A stretch of DNA of 64,000 nt from RBG-16-34-14 sp963727535. Lineage in GTDB: Bacteria > Bacteroidota > Ignavibacteria > Ignavibacteriales > Ignavibacteriaceae. A program made the translations under genes and the position numbers. Positions 47,149 through 55,245 of the stretch are shown here, piece after piece. Location: NCBI GenBank assembly GCA_963727535.1, contig CAVSGR010000006.1, forward strand, positions 372,001 through 436,000, written 5' to 3'. Position 1 is the stretch's first letter. The number at the start of each line of letters is the position of its first letter. Under the pieces are notes generated by a model. It ran no database searches. It saw only the letters and a program-made list of their open reading frames with translations, and was not told the origin of the DNA.

Positions 47149-47167
47149 ATGTAGTTTTCTTATTTAG
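47149..47167. repeat. 19-bp direct repeat, left of the IS
   Basis: The 19 bases ATGTAGTTTTCTTATTTAG recur exactly at 48603-48621 on the other side of the IS. They are the likely target-site duplication made on insertion. Confidence 0.8.
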
Positions 47168-48602
47168 TGTAATGACTCTTTAGAAATGTCAGTAACTCGA
47201 CTCAATAGAAATGTCAGTAAAGATTAGGTTGAGGGTCTCAAAAAAGAAGGATCTCAAGATGGAAGGAATACTGACAATGAGTCGAAAAGAAGTAGAACGG
47301 TTGAAAATAATCAATCAGATAGAAACTAAAGTACTGACAGTAGAAGAAGAGGCGGATTTGATGGGAATCAGTTCAAGGCAAACCTACCGGGTATTAAAAA
47401 AAATAAAAGAGGAAGGAAGTGCTGGGATCATCCACAAGTTGCGGGGAAGAAAATCGAATCGCGGATATCCGGGAGAGTTAAAGGATAAGGTTATAGAAAT
47501 ATACAAAGCACATTATAGTGATTATGGTCCAACATTGTTTTCAGAGCAGTTGGTAAAGACTCATAAGATATTAGTAGACCACGAGACAATGAGAAAGTGG
47601 CTCAGAGCGAAAGCAATCACGACCACGATGCGCAGGAAAAGATCACACCGGAAGAAGCGGGAAAGAAGAAGCTGCTTCGGAGCAATGCTGCAGTTTGACG
47701 GTAGTCATCACGATTGGTTTGAGGGAAGAGGAACCGAATGTTGTTTAATCAATTGTGTAGATGATTCAACCGGGAAAGTGTATCTGAGATTTGCCGTTCT
47801 GAGAATACGCAGGATGTTTTATTAACACTATGGGAGTATGTAAACAAATATGGAATTCCAAGAAGCGTCTATGTCGATAAACACAGTGTTTATAAGGCAG
47901 AAGGCAAGCTAACAGATTTTGGCCGTGCGATGCAGGAGTTAAACATAGAGAGAATATATGCACATTCTCCGCAAGCAAAAGGAAGAGTAGAAAGAGTTAA
48001 CAGGACATTACAGGATCGTCTTGTAAAAGCATTAAGGCGTGAAGGAATATCGAATATTGCAGAAGCAAATAAGTATCTTCAGAAAAGATTTATAAGCGAA
48101 TATAACTCAAGATTTGCAGTTAATCTGGAAGTACCGGATACCCACAGAATAGCAACAGGTTATGATTTGAAGAATATATTTTGTTACAAGACATCCAGAC
48201 AGCTAAGAAATGATTACACGATAAATCTTGCAGGTGGCTACATTCAACTGCTGAAAGGCTCTTCCCCGTTGCCAAGACCAAAACAGATAGTAACTATCTG
48301 CAAATGGCTAAACGGAGAAACACACATTTATTTTAACGAACAAGAAATCAAGTTTAACCATCTCGATGATAAACCAGGCAAGAAAGGCTATAAGGTTCGT
48401 GCTGTACCAAAGATCACCCCTGGAGAAGATTGAATCAAAAAATAAAAGATGATAAACAGAGGAACTATTTGGCAGCAGTATTGGGGTAACTTCAGACGGG
48501 CTACGCCCTCCTTTCGTTACCCCAGGGATTACTTTAACTATTTGTTTAACTAAATTAACTGTGACATTTCTATGGAGTTTTAACTACTGACATTTCTATG
48601 AG
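47168..48602 (+). mobile_element. Insertion sequence, ISNCY/IS1202-like
   Basis: About 1.43 kb. Each end carries two copies of a TAGAAATGTCAGTA-type motif: at 47180 and 47205 on the left, inverted at about 48560 and 48590 on the right. One frameshifted transposase gene fills the interior. A GGGGTAAC...GTTACCCC palindrome (48483-48523) with an inner GGGC/GCCC hairpin follows the transposase and may be its terminator. The 19-bp flanking direct repeats fit the unusually long target duplications I recall for this family. Confidence 0.75.
47259..48433 (+). pseudogene. Transposase of the IS, one frameshift
   Basis: DDE transposase of the ISNCY/IS1202 type. N-terminal helix-turn-helix (ADLMGISSRQTYRVLKKIKEE), basic linker, then the catalytic core: first Asp in MLQFDGSHHDWFEGRG, second in SVYVDKHSVYK, Glu in AKGRVERVNR. 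The frame breaks near 47797-47802; one added base gives SENTQDVLLTLWEYVNKYG. ATG 47259 and 47277 are both possible starts. With this indel the element is probably immobile unless the indel is a sequencing error. Confidence 0.85.
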
Positions 48603-48621
48603 ATGTAGTTTTCTTATTTAG
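48603..48621. repeat. 19-bp direct repeat, right of the IS
   Basis: Exact copy of 47149-47167, directly abutting the right inverted end of the IS. Confidence 0.8.
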
Positions 48622-48814
48622 GGTTTCTCTGTTGATTTTTAAAACCTAATTAAGCAAGTTAACAAAGACTTTATGTGAAGGCAGGAATGCGGGGCTTGGA
48701 ATGGGATTTCCTACCAATGAATAAATTAGAAAATAATTCGGGAATATCAGCGGGATTGCAAAGTACCAATTCGGTATAAGTAATAGTTATATTCATTTTA
48801 AATAGGTTACTAAA

Positions 48815-50588
48815 ATGAAGATTAATTTTTTTTGCAGTAAATAATTTCCGTGGATTATCTGGTGGTTTAGAACAGAATAAAATTGTTTTTAAAGACACAA
48901 ACACACTTTTTATTTTTGGTCAGAATAATACTGGTAAATCAACATTTTTAGATGCGTATAGATTTTTCTACGAAGATAGAGACCCAAAGAAAGAAGATTT
49001 TTACAGACAAGACACTGAAAACATTATTTCATTTGAAATTGAAGTGCAATTAGATGAATATGATTTTGCGAATATAGACGCTGCCGCTCCAAAACAAAAA
49101 ACAACTTTTCGTACTTACCTTAAAGATGGCACTGTTCTAAGATTAAAATCTGAAAATGAGAGCAAAAAGAAAAACAGTTATACTTGGAACCCTATAATAG
49201 AAAAGTGGGATGATAAAAGTTATGGTTCGATTGGATTACATCAAATCTTCCAATCTTGTATGCCAAAACCTATCTTTATAAAAGCAATGCCTACTGAAGA
49301 AGATGCTAAAGCAACTCTTAATGAAATATTAAAAATTCTTGCTGAAGGGACATTAAAAGTTACTGAGCTTGAAGAATTAAAAATAGCTCGCGAAAAATAA
49401 AAGAACTTAAAACAAAATGTATAAATCCGAAACTATTGAAAATACCAGAAATCGGTCAATAGTTATTTCAATAGATTATTCCCATCAACAAGTATTAGTT
49501 TCAAGGATAAAAAAGATCGACTAGTGTGGTCTGAAAATAAATTAGGCAAAGAGTACGACATAGAATTCAATGATTCCAAACCTACTGGTGAAATTGATGA
49601 TACGATTCCATCCTCATATAATTCTGTCGGTCACGGTACAATTAGGACGGCAATATTCACGCTATTGCTTATGCAAGACATAGCACAAGAGTTTGAAAGA
49701 AAACCGGGAAGAAAAGACTATATTGTTTTGTTTGAAGAGCCAGAATTATTCTTATATCCAAATATCATAAATCAGTTAAGGGGTTTGATATATAAAGTAA
49801 GTGAAGAAGAATTGCCCTATCAAGTATTGTGTGCTTCTCATTCCCCTCAAATGATTGATATTTCAAAACCAAAATCATCTATTATTAGACTGGTTAGAAC
49901 AAACGAGGGAACCAAAGTTTACCGAATTAATGATAATTTCTTAAAAAAAGCTAAAGACATTAAAACCGATATTGAGCTGCGTCAAGAAATGTATGAGATT
50001 CTCAGATTCAATCCATTTATATGCGAATCATTTTATGCCGATGAAGTAATTCTAGTTGAAGGTCCAACCGAAGAGATAATTGTTAGAGCATATTTACAAG
50101 AAACGAATACAATGAAAAACATTTTTGTTCTTAATTGTGGGTCTGTTACTAATATCCCATTTTATCAAAAAATATTTTCAAAATTTGCAATAACTTATAA
50201 TGTTATATGCGATACTGATGAAAGTAAAATCGCAGACTATGATGCCAAGAATAATCCTAGTTTTAAATCCAATATTCAGAAAACTATCTCCGAACAGTTC
50301 CATTCTGATAAATTAAGCCCCGTAGTAAACCAAGGATTGTTTAGAGTTCATAGCCCAACTTTTGAACAAGCTCATCAAGTCGAGCAGATTGAAAAAGAAC
50401 TACGGTTTGAAGAAAAAACAAATTATGGAAAACCATATAACGCAAATTTATATTGGAAAAATATATTGAAACCAAATCTTGGGAATTCCAAAATTGACGG
50501 AGTACCAATTATAAAGTATTTGAAAGAAATTTTAAAATACCTAGAGAATGAATATAACATCTTTAATCCGTCAAAGCCGGACAAGTAA
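48815..50588 (+). pseudogene. OLD-family ATPase/TOPRIM nuclease, multiply frameshifted
   Basis: The assembled protein (about 590 aa) starts MKINFFAVNNFRGLSGG, has Walker A FGQNNTGKST, the ABC-type Walker B region IVLFEEPELFLYPNII with CASHSPQMID, and a C-terminal TOPRIM domain (EVILVEGPTEE, then NVICDTDES). This is the overcoming-lysogenisation-defect layout shared with Gabija GajA. Frames break at the 8-T run 48826-48833 (one T too many), the A-run near 49396, and near 49455. No UvrD-like GajB or AriB partner follows, so it was a solo OLD gene. It lies directly right of the IS. Confidence 0.8.
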
Positions 50589-50730
50589 GTAAAAAGTCAA
50601 TCAACCGGACGCCGTTTTTGCATATGGCTTTTTAAGAATATTTAATAAACAATGAACTCAACTGGCTGTTGTGTTTTAACATAACAGGTCGTTATGTAAC
50701 AATTTCCCATATTAAAGAGAGAACTATAAA

Positions 50731-51390
50731 ATGAAAATAAAATCGATAAGTCTCATCTTATTCTTAATTGGTCTTGTTTATATGGCAGTTGATGGATGGC
50801 TAATTTCGTGGTGGTATGTACCAGATTACAGAATCGTTGGACCATCTTTTATTTCTGGAAAATCTTTATACTCAAGTAATACTTTCTTCATCTTTTGGGC
50901 ATTATCTATACCACTTGGATCTATAATAACTGCTCTAGGATTGGCATTATATGCAAGGTTGGAAAAATTAAGATTATTTATTTTTATTATTTGTTCAATA
51001 GTGTTTCTTTCATGGTTGGGTTTATGGAGTCAATCAGTTATCTATAGCGCGATATATGGTATCGGTGGAGGAATTATCTTGGTTTCATTTTGTATTTCTA
51101 TTTTTTCTTTAGCTAAAACACGTATGCATAGCCACGGTTTAACAAAAACTGCGTTCGATTTAAGAGCAATAGGTTATATCTTCTTGGTAATTACCGCTTG
51201 GGGTATGTGCGGGTTACTGGGTGTTCCAGCCTTCGGTCTTCGTCCTGTACAGTTACTAGAATATAAAACTCAAGGTATGCTTCTTACAATGGGGACTAAA
51301 GTACTGGTTAGTTTCACACTTGGTTGGATATTCTTAGCATTAAGTCAATTTATTGAATATCATTCAGACAAAAATATAAATGTTACCTAA
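50731..51390 (+). CDS. Hypothetical membrane protein
   Basis: 219 residues with about six hydrophobic helices and an N-terminal signal-anchor-like segment. Aromatic-rich short loops (WLISWWYVPDY). No family recognised. It stands alone between the OLD remnant and a repeat region, with imperfect inverted repeats on both sides. It is intact, unlike its left neighbours. Confidence 0.55.
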   Translation: MKIKSISLILFLIGLVYMAVDGWLISWWYVPDYRIVGPSFISGKSLYSSNTFFIFWALSIPLGSIITALGLALYARLEKLRLFIFIICSIVFLSWLGLWSQSVIYSAIYGIGGGIILVSFCISIFSLAKTRMHSHGLTKTAFDLRAIGYIFLVITAWGMCGLLGVPAFGLRPVQLLEYKTQGMLLTMGTKVLVSFTLGWIFLALSQFIEYHSDKNINVT

Positions 51391-51574
51391 CAAAACAATC
51401 TAAGCTGACAACGTTCTACGCACTCAGCATTTTTAAGATTTTAAGGTTTAATGAATCCGAATAGATTTTAAGATTTGTGCAAAGTATTTTATTAGAATTG
51501 TTACTATAATGTTATCATAAGATTAGTAACTATAAGTAAGCCAATGTGTTATAAAGATTGTAAGTAATTTAAAA

Positions 51575-51608
51575 TAAAAAGAGACTCCGCGTTAACGGAG
51601 TCTCTCTT
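51575..51608 (+). terminator. Strong hairpin with A and T flanks in a 603-base gap
   Basis: GAGACTCCG/CGGAGTCTC (51581-51589 with 51596-51604) plus flanking A:T pairs, loop CGTTAA. It can act as a terminator in both directions. It lies 185 bases after the membrane-protein gene. The rest of 51391-51895 is AT-rich without a supported gene; an imperfect inverted repeat (AATCTAAGCTGA with TCAGCATTTTTAAGATT) begins 10 bases past that stop. Confidence 0.7.
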
Positions 51609-51898
51609 AAAAATACCTTACGATCTTTCTTTACAAACTAACCTTTATCATACGTTTCGTTCACTAATCATTCGTTTCTCTATACATTCAACATCATAAA
51701 GCTTTGTAAACATCATCAAATCAATTTTTCAAATAACCAAATCGTATATCTTAACTTAATCATAAACTCGGTAGTCAATCTAAAGCAAACAGATGAGGAT
51801 ATATATAGAACTAATTACTATTGTTATGTCAATTTTTTACTACACTAAAATATGCGAATAAAGATGGAAGTGAAAAAGTATTTACATTTTAAAATAAA

Positions 51899-51993
51899 AA
51901 AAGCTGAAAACTTGTCGTTTTCAGCTTCTGTAGTTATTGTAGCGGGGGTCCGCCTTCGTTAAAAACTTCGGCGGATAAACGGGACCCCGACAT
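51899..51993. repeat. tRNA-3'-end-like repeat, copy R3, at the 3' side of the GIY-YIG gene
   Basis: Hairpin AAGCTGAAAA/TTTTCAGCTT (51901-51927), then TAGCGGGGGTC (51940-51950). The TAGCGGGGG block equals the complement of the tRNA-Met 3' end. Further nested palindromes follow (GTCCGCC...GGCGGAT, GGGTCC...GGACCC, CCCGA...TCGGG) up to the GIY-YIG stop codon. Confidence 0.75.
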
Positions 51994-52230
51994 TCATCGG
52001 GATTTCGTCGCTTCGCTCCTCAACTTAAAATCAAATTCTTTCCTATACTTTAACGCATCAGTCTTATTTTCAAATTCTTCTTTATATATTAACTTCCAAT
52101 TTGTGCCGCGTTTTGTCCAGAAAGAAAGTGATTTATTATTATGTTTCACCAATCTTCTCTCGAGATCATCAGTCATTCCTTTGTATACAAAACCTTCAAC
52201 ACTTTTTATTACATATACGTAATATTTCAT
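51994..52230 (-). CDS. GIY-YIG nuclease-superfamily protein
   Basis: 78 residues forming one GIY-YIG domain: YYVYVIKSVEGFVYKGMTDDLERRLVKHNNK (here YVY...VYKG replaces GIY...YIG), WKLIYKEEFENKTDALKYRKEF with the catalytic Glu. UPF0213-like. It is bounded by copies R3 and R4 of the tRNA-end repeat, in the same orientation as the tRNA. A homing or mobile role is inferred from this arrangement; its native substrate is unknown. Confidence 0.85.
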   Translation of the reverse strand: MKYYVYVIKSVEGFVYKGMTDDLERRLVKHNNKSLSFWTKRGTNWKLIYKEEFENKTDALKYRKEFDFKLRSEATKSR

Positions 52231-52240
52231 ACTTTAAAAT

Positions 52241-52315
52241 ACAAAAGCCAGGATAAACCTGGCTTTCATTTGTAGCGGGGGCCTGCCTTCATTTCATTTC
52301 GGCAGGTAAACAGGA
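52241..52315. repeat. tRNA-3'-end-like repeat, copy R4
   Basis: Hairpin AAAGCCAGG/CCTGGCTTT (52244-52252, 52258-52266), then TGTAGCGGGGGCCTGCC and the closing GGCAGGTAAACAGGAC. It matches R3 in order (TAGCGGGGG, YGCC, TTCGGC, TAAAC, GGAC) and R1 in its hairpin flank. It stands between the GIY-YIG gene and the tRNA terminator. Confidence 0.75.
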
Positions 52316-52350
52316 CACAAAGTTCTGTACTGGTACTATTTAAAAATAAA

Positions 52351-52377
52351 AACCCTCTCTAATGAGAGGGCTTTTTT
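52351..52377 (-). terminator. Terminator of the tRNA-Met transcript
   Basis: CCCTCTC/GAGAGGG stem (52353-52359 with 52364-52370) with a four-base loop; on the minus strand it ends in GGGTTTTTA. It lies directly downstream of the tRNA and also has T-rich sequence on the plus side. Confidence 0.85.
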
Positions 52378-52383
52378 ATTTAG

Positions 52384-52456
<73 letters not shown>

Positions 52457-52556
52457 ATGTTTGGGTTCCAAATATAGTTATTAAGATATGGCAAGTCAAA
52501 TTAGTGCGGTTTCTTCCCCTTAATTAAAGAAACGAAATAATAATAAAGGTTAAACT

Positions 52557-52826
52557 TTAGCCATCGATGTTATTAAAGCTGGAAGCTACACCGTCAATTA
52601 TCTGTGAGCGGACATGTATTTCATTCAGCTTCTGAACAATCTGCAGTATATTCTTACTTTTTTCTTCTACGAGATCATTAATGAAATTTACTACCTCAGG
52701 CATATTGCATTCTTCCAGGGTGTTTTTATAAAACATAATCATAGAGGTTTCTTTACGCAAAGCTTCATTTAACATTGCGCAAGTATTTTTACAGGTATGT
52801 TGACAGTTGATTTGTTTTTCAGCCAT
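52557..52826 (-). CDS. Small Cys-rich helical protein
   Basis: 89 residues. The N-terminus INCQHTCKNTCAML has four Cys/His positions that could bind a metal; the rest is predicted helical (EALRKETSMIMFYKNTLEECN, VVNFINDLVEEKSKNILQIVQKL) with a pattern reminiscent of a ferritin-like half-bundle. No family is assigned. Monocistronic, preceded by a 406-base gap shared with divergent rlpA. Confidence 0.5.
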   Translation of the reverse strand: MAEKQINCQHTCKNTCAMLNEALRKETSMIMFYKNTLEECNMPEVVNFINDLVEEKSKNILQIVQKLNEIHVRSQIIDGVASSFNNIDG

Positions 52827-53168
52827 TGACAGCCTCGTTGTGTTTGCTTATTAAAATGTAGAAGAATTCAATACTCTCCCGTGCATAACATATCTTTTAT
52901 GAAATGGCAACATATATGCCATCACCCCGCCTTTGCATTTTATTCTGAAATGTTATTAAGATAACGGTGAACTTATCATTTTTAAGAAGTAGCACTTCTT
53001 ACTTTCGAGAAGACATATGGTTGTTATCTCAGGGTAATGCCCACTAAATTCATCTCAATAACAAATAAACTTATTTAATTAGAGGGTAAAAAACAGTGAT
53101 AGGCTGCCATATATTTTTAAAAATTGCTGAATTTGCAGGGGACTAACTCTTTTCATTTCATACGTTTA

Positions 53169-53199
53169 TTGGAATTACTTAAATATTGGTTTATATTTG
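53169..53199 (+). promoter_or_regulatory. Candidate FCB-type promoter of rlpA
   Basis: TATATTTG at 53192-53199 fits the Bacteroidota -7 element TAnnTTTG, with TTG at 53169-53171 about 20 bases upstream as -33 element. The rlpA start codon is 33 bases further. The rest of 52827-53232 contains one short perfect hairpin (AAGAAGT-AGC-ACTTCTT, 52985-53001) and no gene that I can support. Confidence 0.4.
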
Positions 53200-53232
53200 T
53201 AATACGTCAATCAAAAAATAAAAGGTGACTTA

Positions 53233-53706
53233 TTGAATTCAGTAACCAAAGCGTTAATAACTCTGGTTATGGTTTCACTGGTGGGCTTTACATATATGAG
53301 CGAAAATAAAAAGAATAACGAATCTGTTGAAGGTTCAACGACTACGGTAAACAACGAGGAAGTATTAATGAATACTTCATTAGTTGATTACATTGATAAA
53401 GGAATGATGAGAGCCTCCTGGTATGGTCCTAAATTCCATGGCAAAACAACTGCTAATGGAGAACAGTTCGACCAGATGGCTTTTACAGCAGCCCACAAGA
53501 AACTTAAGTTCGGAACCTTGCTAAGGATAACTAATCCTAAAAATGATAAATCTGTTGTAGTAAGGATAAATGACCGGGGTCCATATATTACAGGCAGGCA
53601 GCTCGATCTTTCGAAAGCCGCTGCCCAGGAACTCGGAATGATAAAAAAGGGAGTTGTAAAACTTAAAGTTGAAGAAATAACTTTAAAGGAATCAACTTTC
53701 CTGTAA
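53233..53706 (+). CDS. rlpA: RlpA-like septal ring lytic transglycosylase/lipoprotein
   Basis: 157 residues: an N-terminal membrane helix (about 8-20) and a double-psi beta-barrel domain with ASWYGPKFHGKTTANGE, FDQMAFTAAHKKLKFGTLL and INDRGPYITGRQLDLSKAAA, the RlpA hallmarks. RlpA acts on denuded peptidoglycan at the septum in some bacteria. There is no SPOR domain. The start is TTG at 53233 behind AAAGGTGA. A terminator follows. Confidence 0.88.
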   Translation: MNSVTKALITLVMVSLVGFTYMSENKKNNESVEGSTTTVNNEEVLMNTSLVDYIDKGMMRASWYGPKFHGKTTANGEQFDQMAFTAAHKKLKFGTLLRITNPKNDKSVVVRINDRGPYITGRQLDLSKAAAQELGMIKKGVVKLKVEEITLKESTFL

Positions 53707-53738
53707 TATCTCTTAATTGATTATTATTTGCTCAAAAA

Positions 53739-53766
53739 GGAAAGCCTCCTTTGCGGAGGCTTTCTT
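53739..53766 (+). terminator. Rho-independent terminator after rlpA
   Basis: GAAAGCCTCC/GGAGGCTTTC perfect 10-bp stem with a five-base loop, then TTGTTTT. It lies 33 bases past the rlpA stop. Confidence 0.9.
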
Positions 53767-53858
53767 GTTTTAAATAGATTTAAGAAATTTGCGCAGGTAT
53801 TATTAAATTTTACCCTGATATTAATTTTAGTTTTTAGTAAAAAGGAAAGCCCGTAAGA

Positions 53859-54410
53859 ATGAAACTAAATCTCGGCTGCGGCAATGATATTAAACAAGAT
53901 TATATTAATCTTGATGTTGTGGATTATGGAGGAAACAGGATTCACGATCTTAATTCTTTTCCTTATCCTTTTGAAGACAATACTTTCGATAAAGTTTATG
54001 CGTCTCACGTTCTTGAACATTTGAACAGTTTTCATAATACGGTAACCGAGCTTTACAGGATTTGCAAACCGGATGCGATAATTGAGGTTTATGTGCCATT
54101 TTTTCTTAATACAAAATTTTTTGGAGAACCCGATCACAAAATTCCCTTTTCAATAAGATCGTTTGATAATTATGAATTTATCGGTGACAGAAAATTAAAA
54201 TTTTATGAAAAGTGGAAACTTAATCATAGGACAAACTACCAGGGAAAAGCTCAATTTGAAGTAATCGAGAAAAGATTTATAACTTCTCATTTTACAGCAC
54301 TTAAATGGATGGATGCAATTGTTAATTTAGAGCCGGTTATTTATGAACGATTCTTTGCGGGAATATTTTCGCCTGAAGAGGTTCACTTTAAACTGAGAGT
54401 TGTAAAGTAA
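53859..54410 (+). CDS. SAM-dependent methyltransferase
   Basis: 183 residues, class I Rossmann methyltransferase: motif I MKLNLGCGNDIKQDYINLDV at the very N-terminus, FPYPFEDNTFDKVYASHVLEHL (type 11 methyltransferase), then ELYRICKPDAIIEVYVPFF. Similar short methyltransferases occur in surface-polysaccharide clusters. The substrate is unknown. AAGGAAAGCCCG precedes the ATG. Confidence 0.85.
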   Translation: MKLNLGCGNDIKQDYINLDVVDYGGNRIHDLNSFPYPFEDNTFDKVYASHVLEHLNSFHNTVTELYRICKPDAIIEVYVPFFLNTKFFGEPDHKIPFSIRSFDNYEFIGDRKLKFYEKWKLNHRTNYQGKAQFEVIEKRFITSHFTALKWMDAIVNLEPVIYERFFAGIFSPEEVHFKLRVVK

Positions 54411-54412
54411 TC

Positions 54413-54796
54413 TCACTTTTTTGAAATTGATTTCCACATTAAAGTTATCCATCCTAACAGGAATGAAATGCCACCAAGAGGAGTAATCATAGCAAAAAAG
54501 ATAATACCTGTTATGGAATACAAGTAAAGTGAAAATGAGAAAAGAATAATTCCAACAGAGAAAAATAATGCGGATAAGTTAAAATTCTTATTTGAAGAAA
54601 AGGCAATTACTGTAATAACAACAGTATGGAGCAAATGATAGAATACGCCGGTTTTATATACTTCAAACATTTTTTCGGAAAGTTTATCCGACAAAATGTG
54701 AGCGCCAAAAGCTCCGATTGCAACTCCTGTAAAACCGAAAAGCCCGGCAATTAAAATCCAGTTTATTGATTTATTTGTTGTTTCTTTATTTAGCAT
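54413..54796 (-). CDS. DUF423 family membrane protein
   Basis: 127 residues with four transmembrane helices. GLFGFTGVAIGAFGAHILSDKLS and YKTGVFYHLLHTVVI are the DUF423 signature. Function unknown. Its 3' end is three bases from the convergent methyltransferase stop. Confidence 0.9.
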   Translation of the reverse strand: MLNKETTNKSINWILIAGLFGFTGVAIGAFGAHILSDKLSEKMFEVYKTGVFYHLLHTVVITVIAFSSNKNFNLSALFFSVGIILFSFSLYLYSITGIIFFAMITPLGGISFLLGWITLMWKSISKK

Positions 54797-54897
54797 AATC
54801 TGCTGAAATTTTATATATCAACATAGTAAATTGTGTTGAATAGTAAGACTGAAAATTATTACATTTAGAAAATTTATTAAACAATATCATATAAAAA

Positions 54898-55242
54898 ATG
54901 AAAAATCTTCAAAAACTTATTCTCCCGATTTTAGCTTTAGCAATTATTGCAGGAATATATTTTATTTATTTTTCTCCCAAGGAAGGACTTGGCTCCTTTA
55001 AGGATTTTGATCCGAATAACAGTGCAGTAAAAGAAATTCGTGTTTTGTTTGTTAAGGAAAAAGGAATTACTCATACACCCGAAGGTGGGATAGTATTTTT
55101 TGTTACTGATAAAAATAATACGACTATGCAGGTAAATACTGATAAAATTCCCGCAGGACTTGATTCAGCGCAAACAATTATACTAAAGGGACATCTTAGC
55201 CAGCCCAATAGTTTTCATGCACATGAAGTTTTACTCGATTAA
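54898..55242 (+). CDS. CcmE-like OB-fold protein
   Basis: 114 residues with one N-terminal membrane helix (about 7-27) and a small beta domain (VKEIRVLFV, GIVFFVTDKN, TIILKGHLSQPNSFHAHEVLL). The last motif resembles the CcmE heme chaperone end of the OB fold (F.A.EVL), but the C-terminal heme-binding His motif is absent. No other ccm gene is nearby. It ends four bases before uvrB. Heme delivery is possible but not shown. Confidence 0.5.
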   Translation: MKNLQKLILPILALAIIAGIYFIYFSPKEGLGSFKDFDPNNSAVKEIRVLFVKEKGITHTPEGGIVFFVTDKNNTTMQVNTDKIPAGLDSAQTIILKGHLSQPNSFHAHEVLLD

Positions 55243-55245
55243 TTT

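Noticed and set aside
48815..51390. Gabija or PARIS defence system
   Set aside because: The OLD-type gene has no UvrD-like GajB or AriB-type partner; the next gene is an unrelated multi-helix membrane protein.
50589..51460. Integron gene cassette around the membrane-protein gene
   Set aside because: Imperfect inverted repeats flank the gene, but convincing R'/R'' attC core sites are not present and no IntI-type integrase is in the window.
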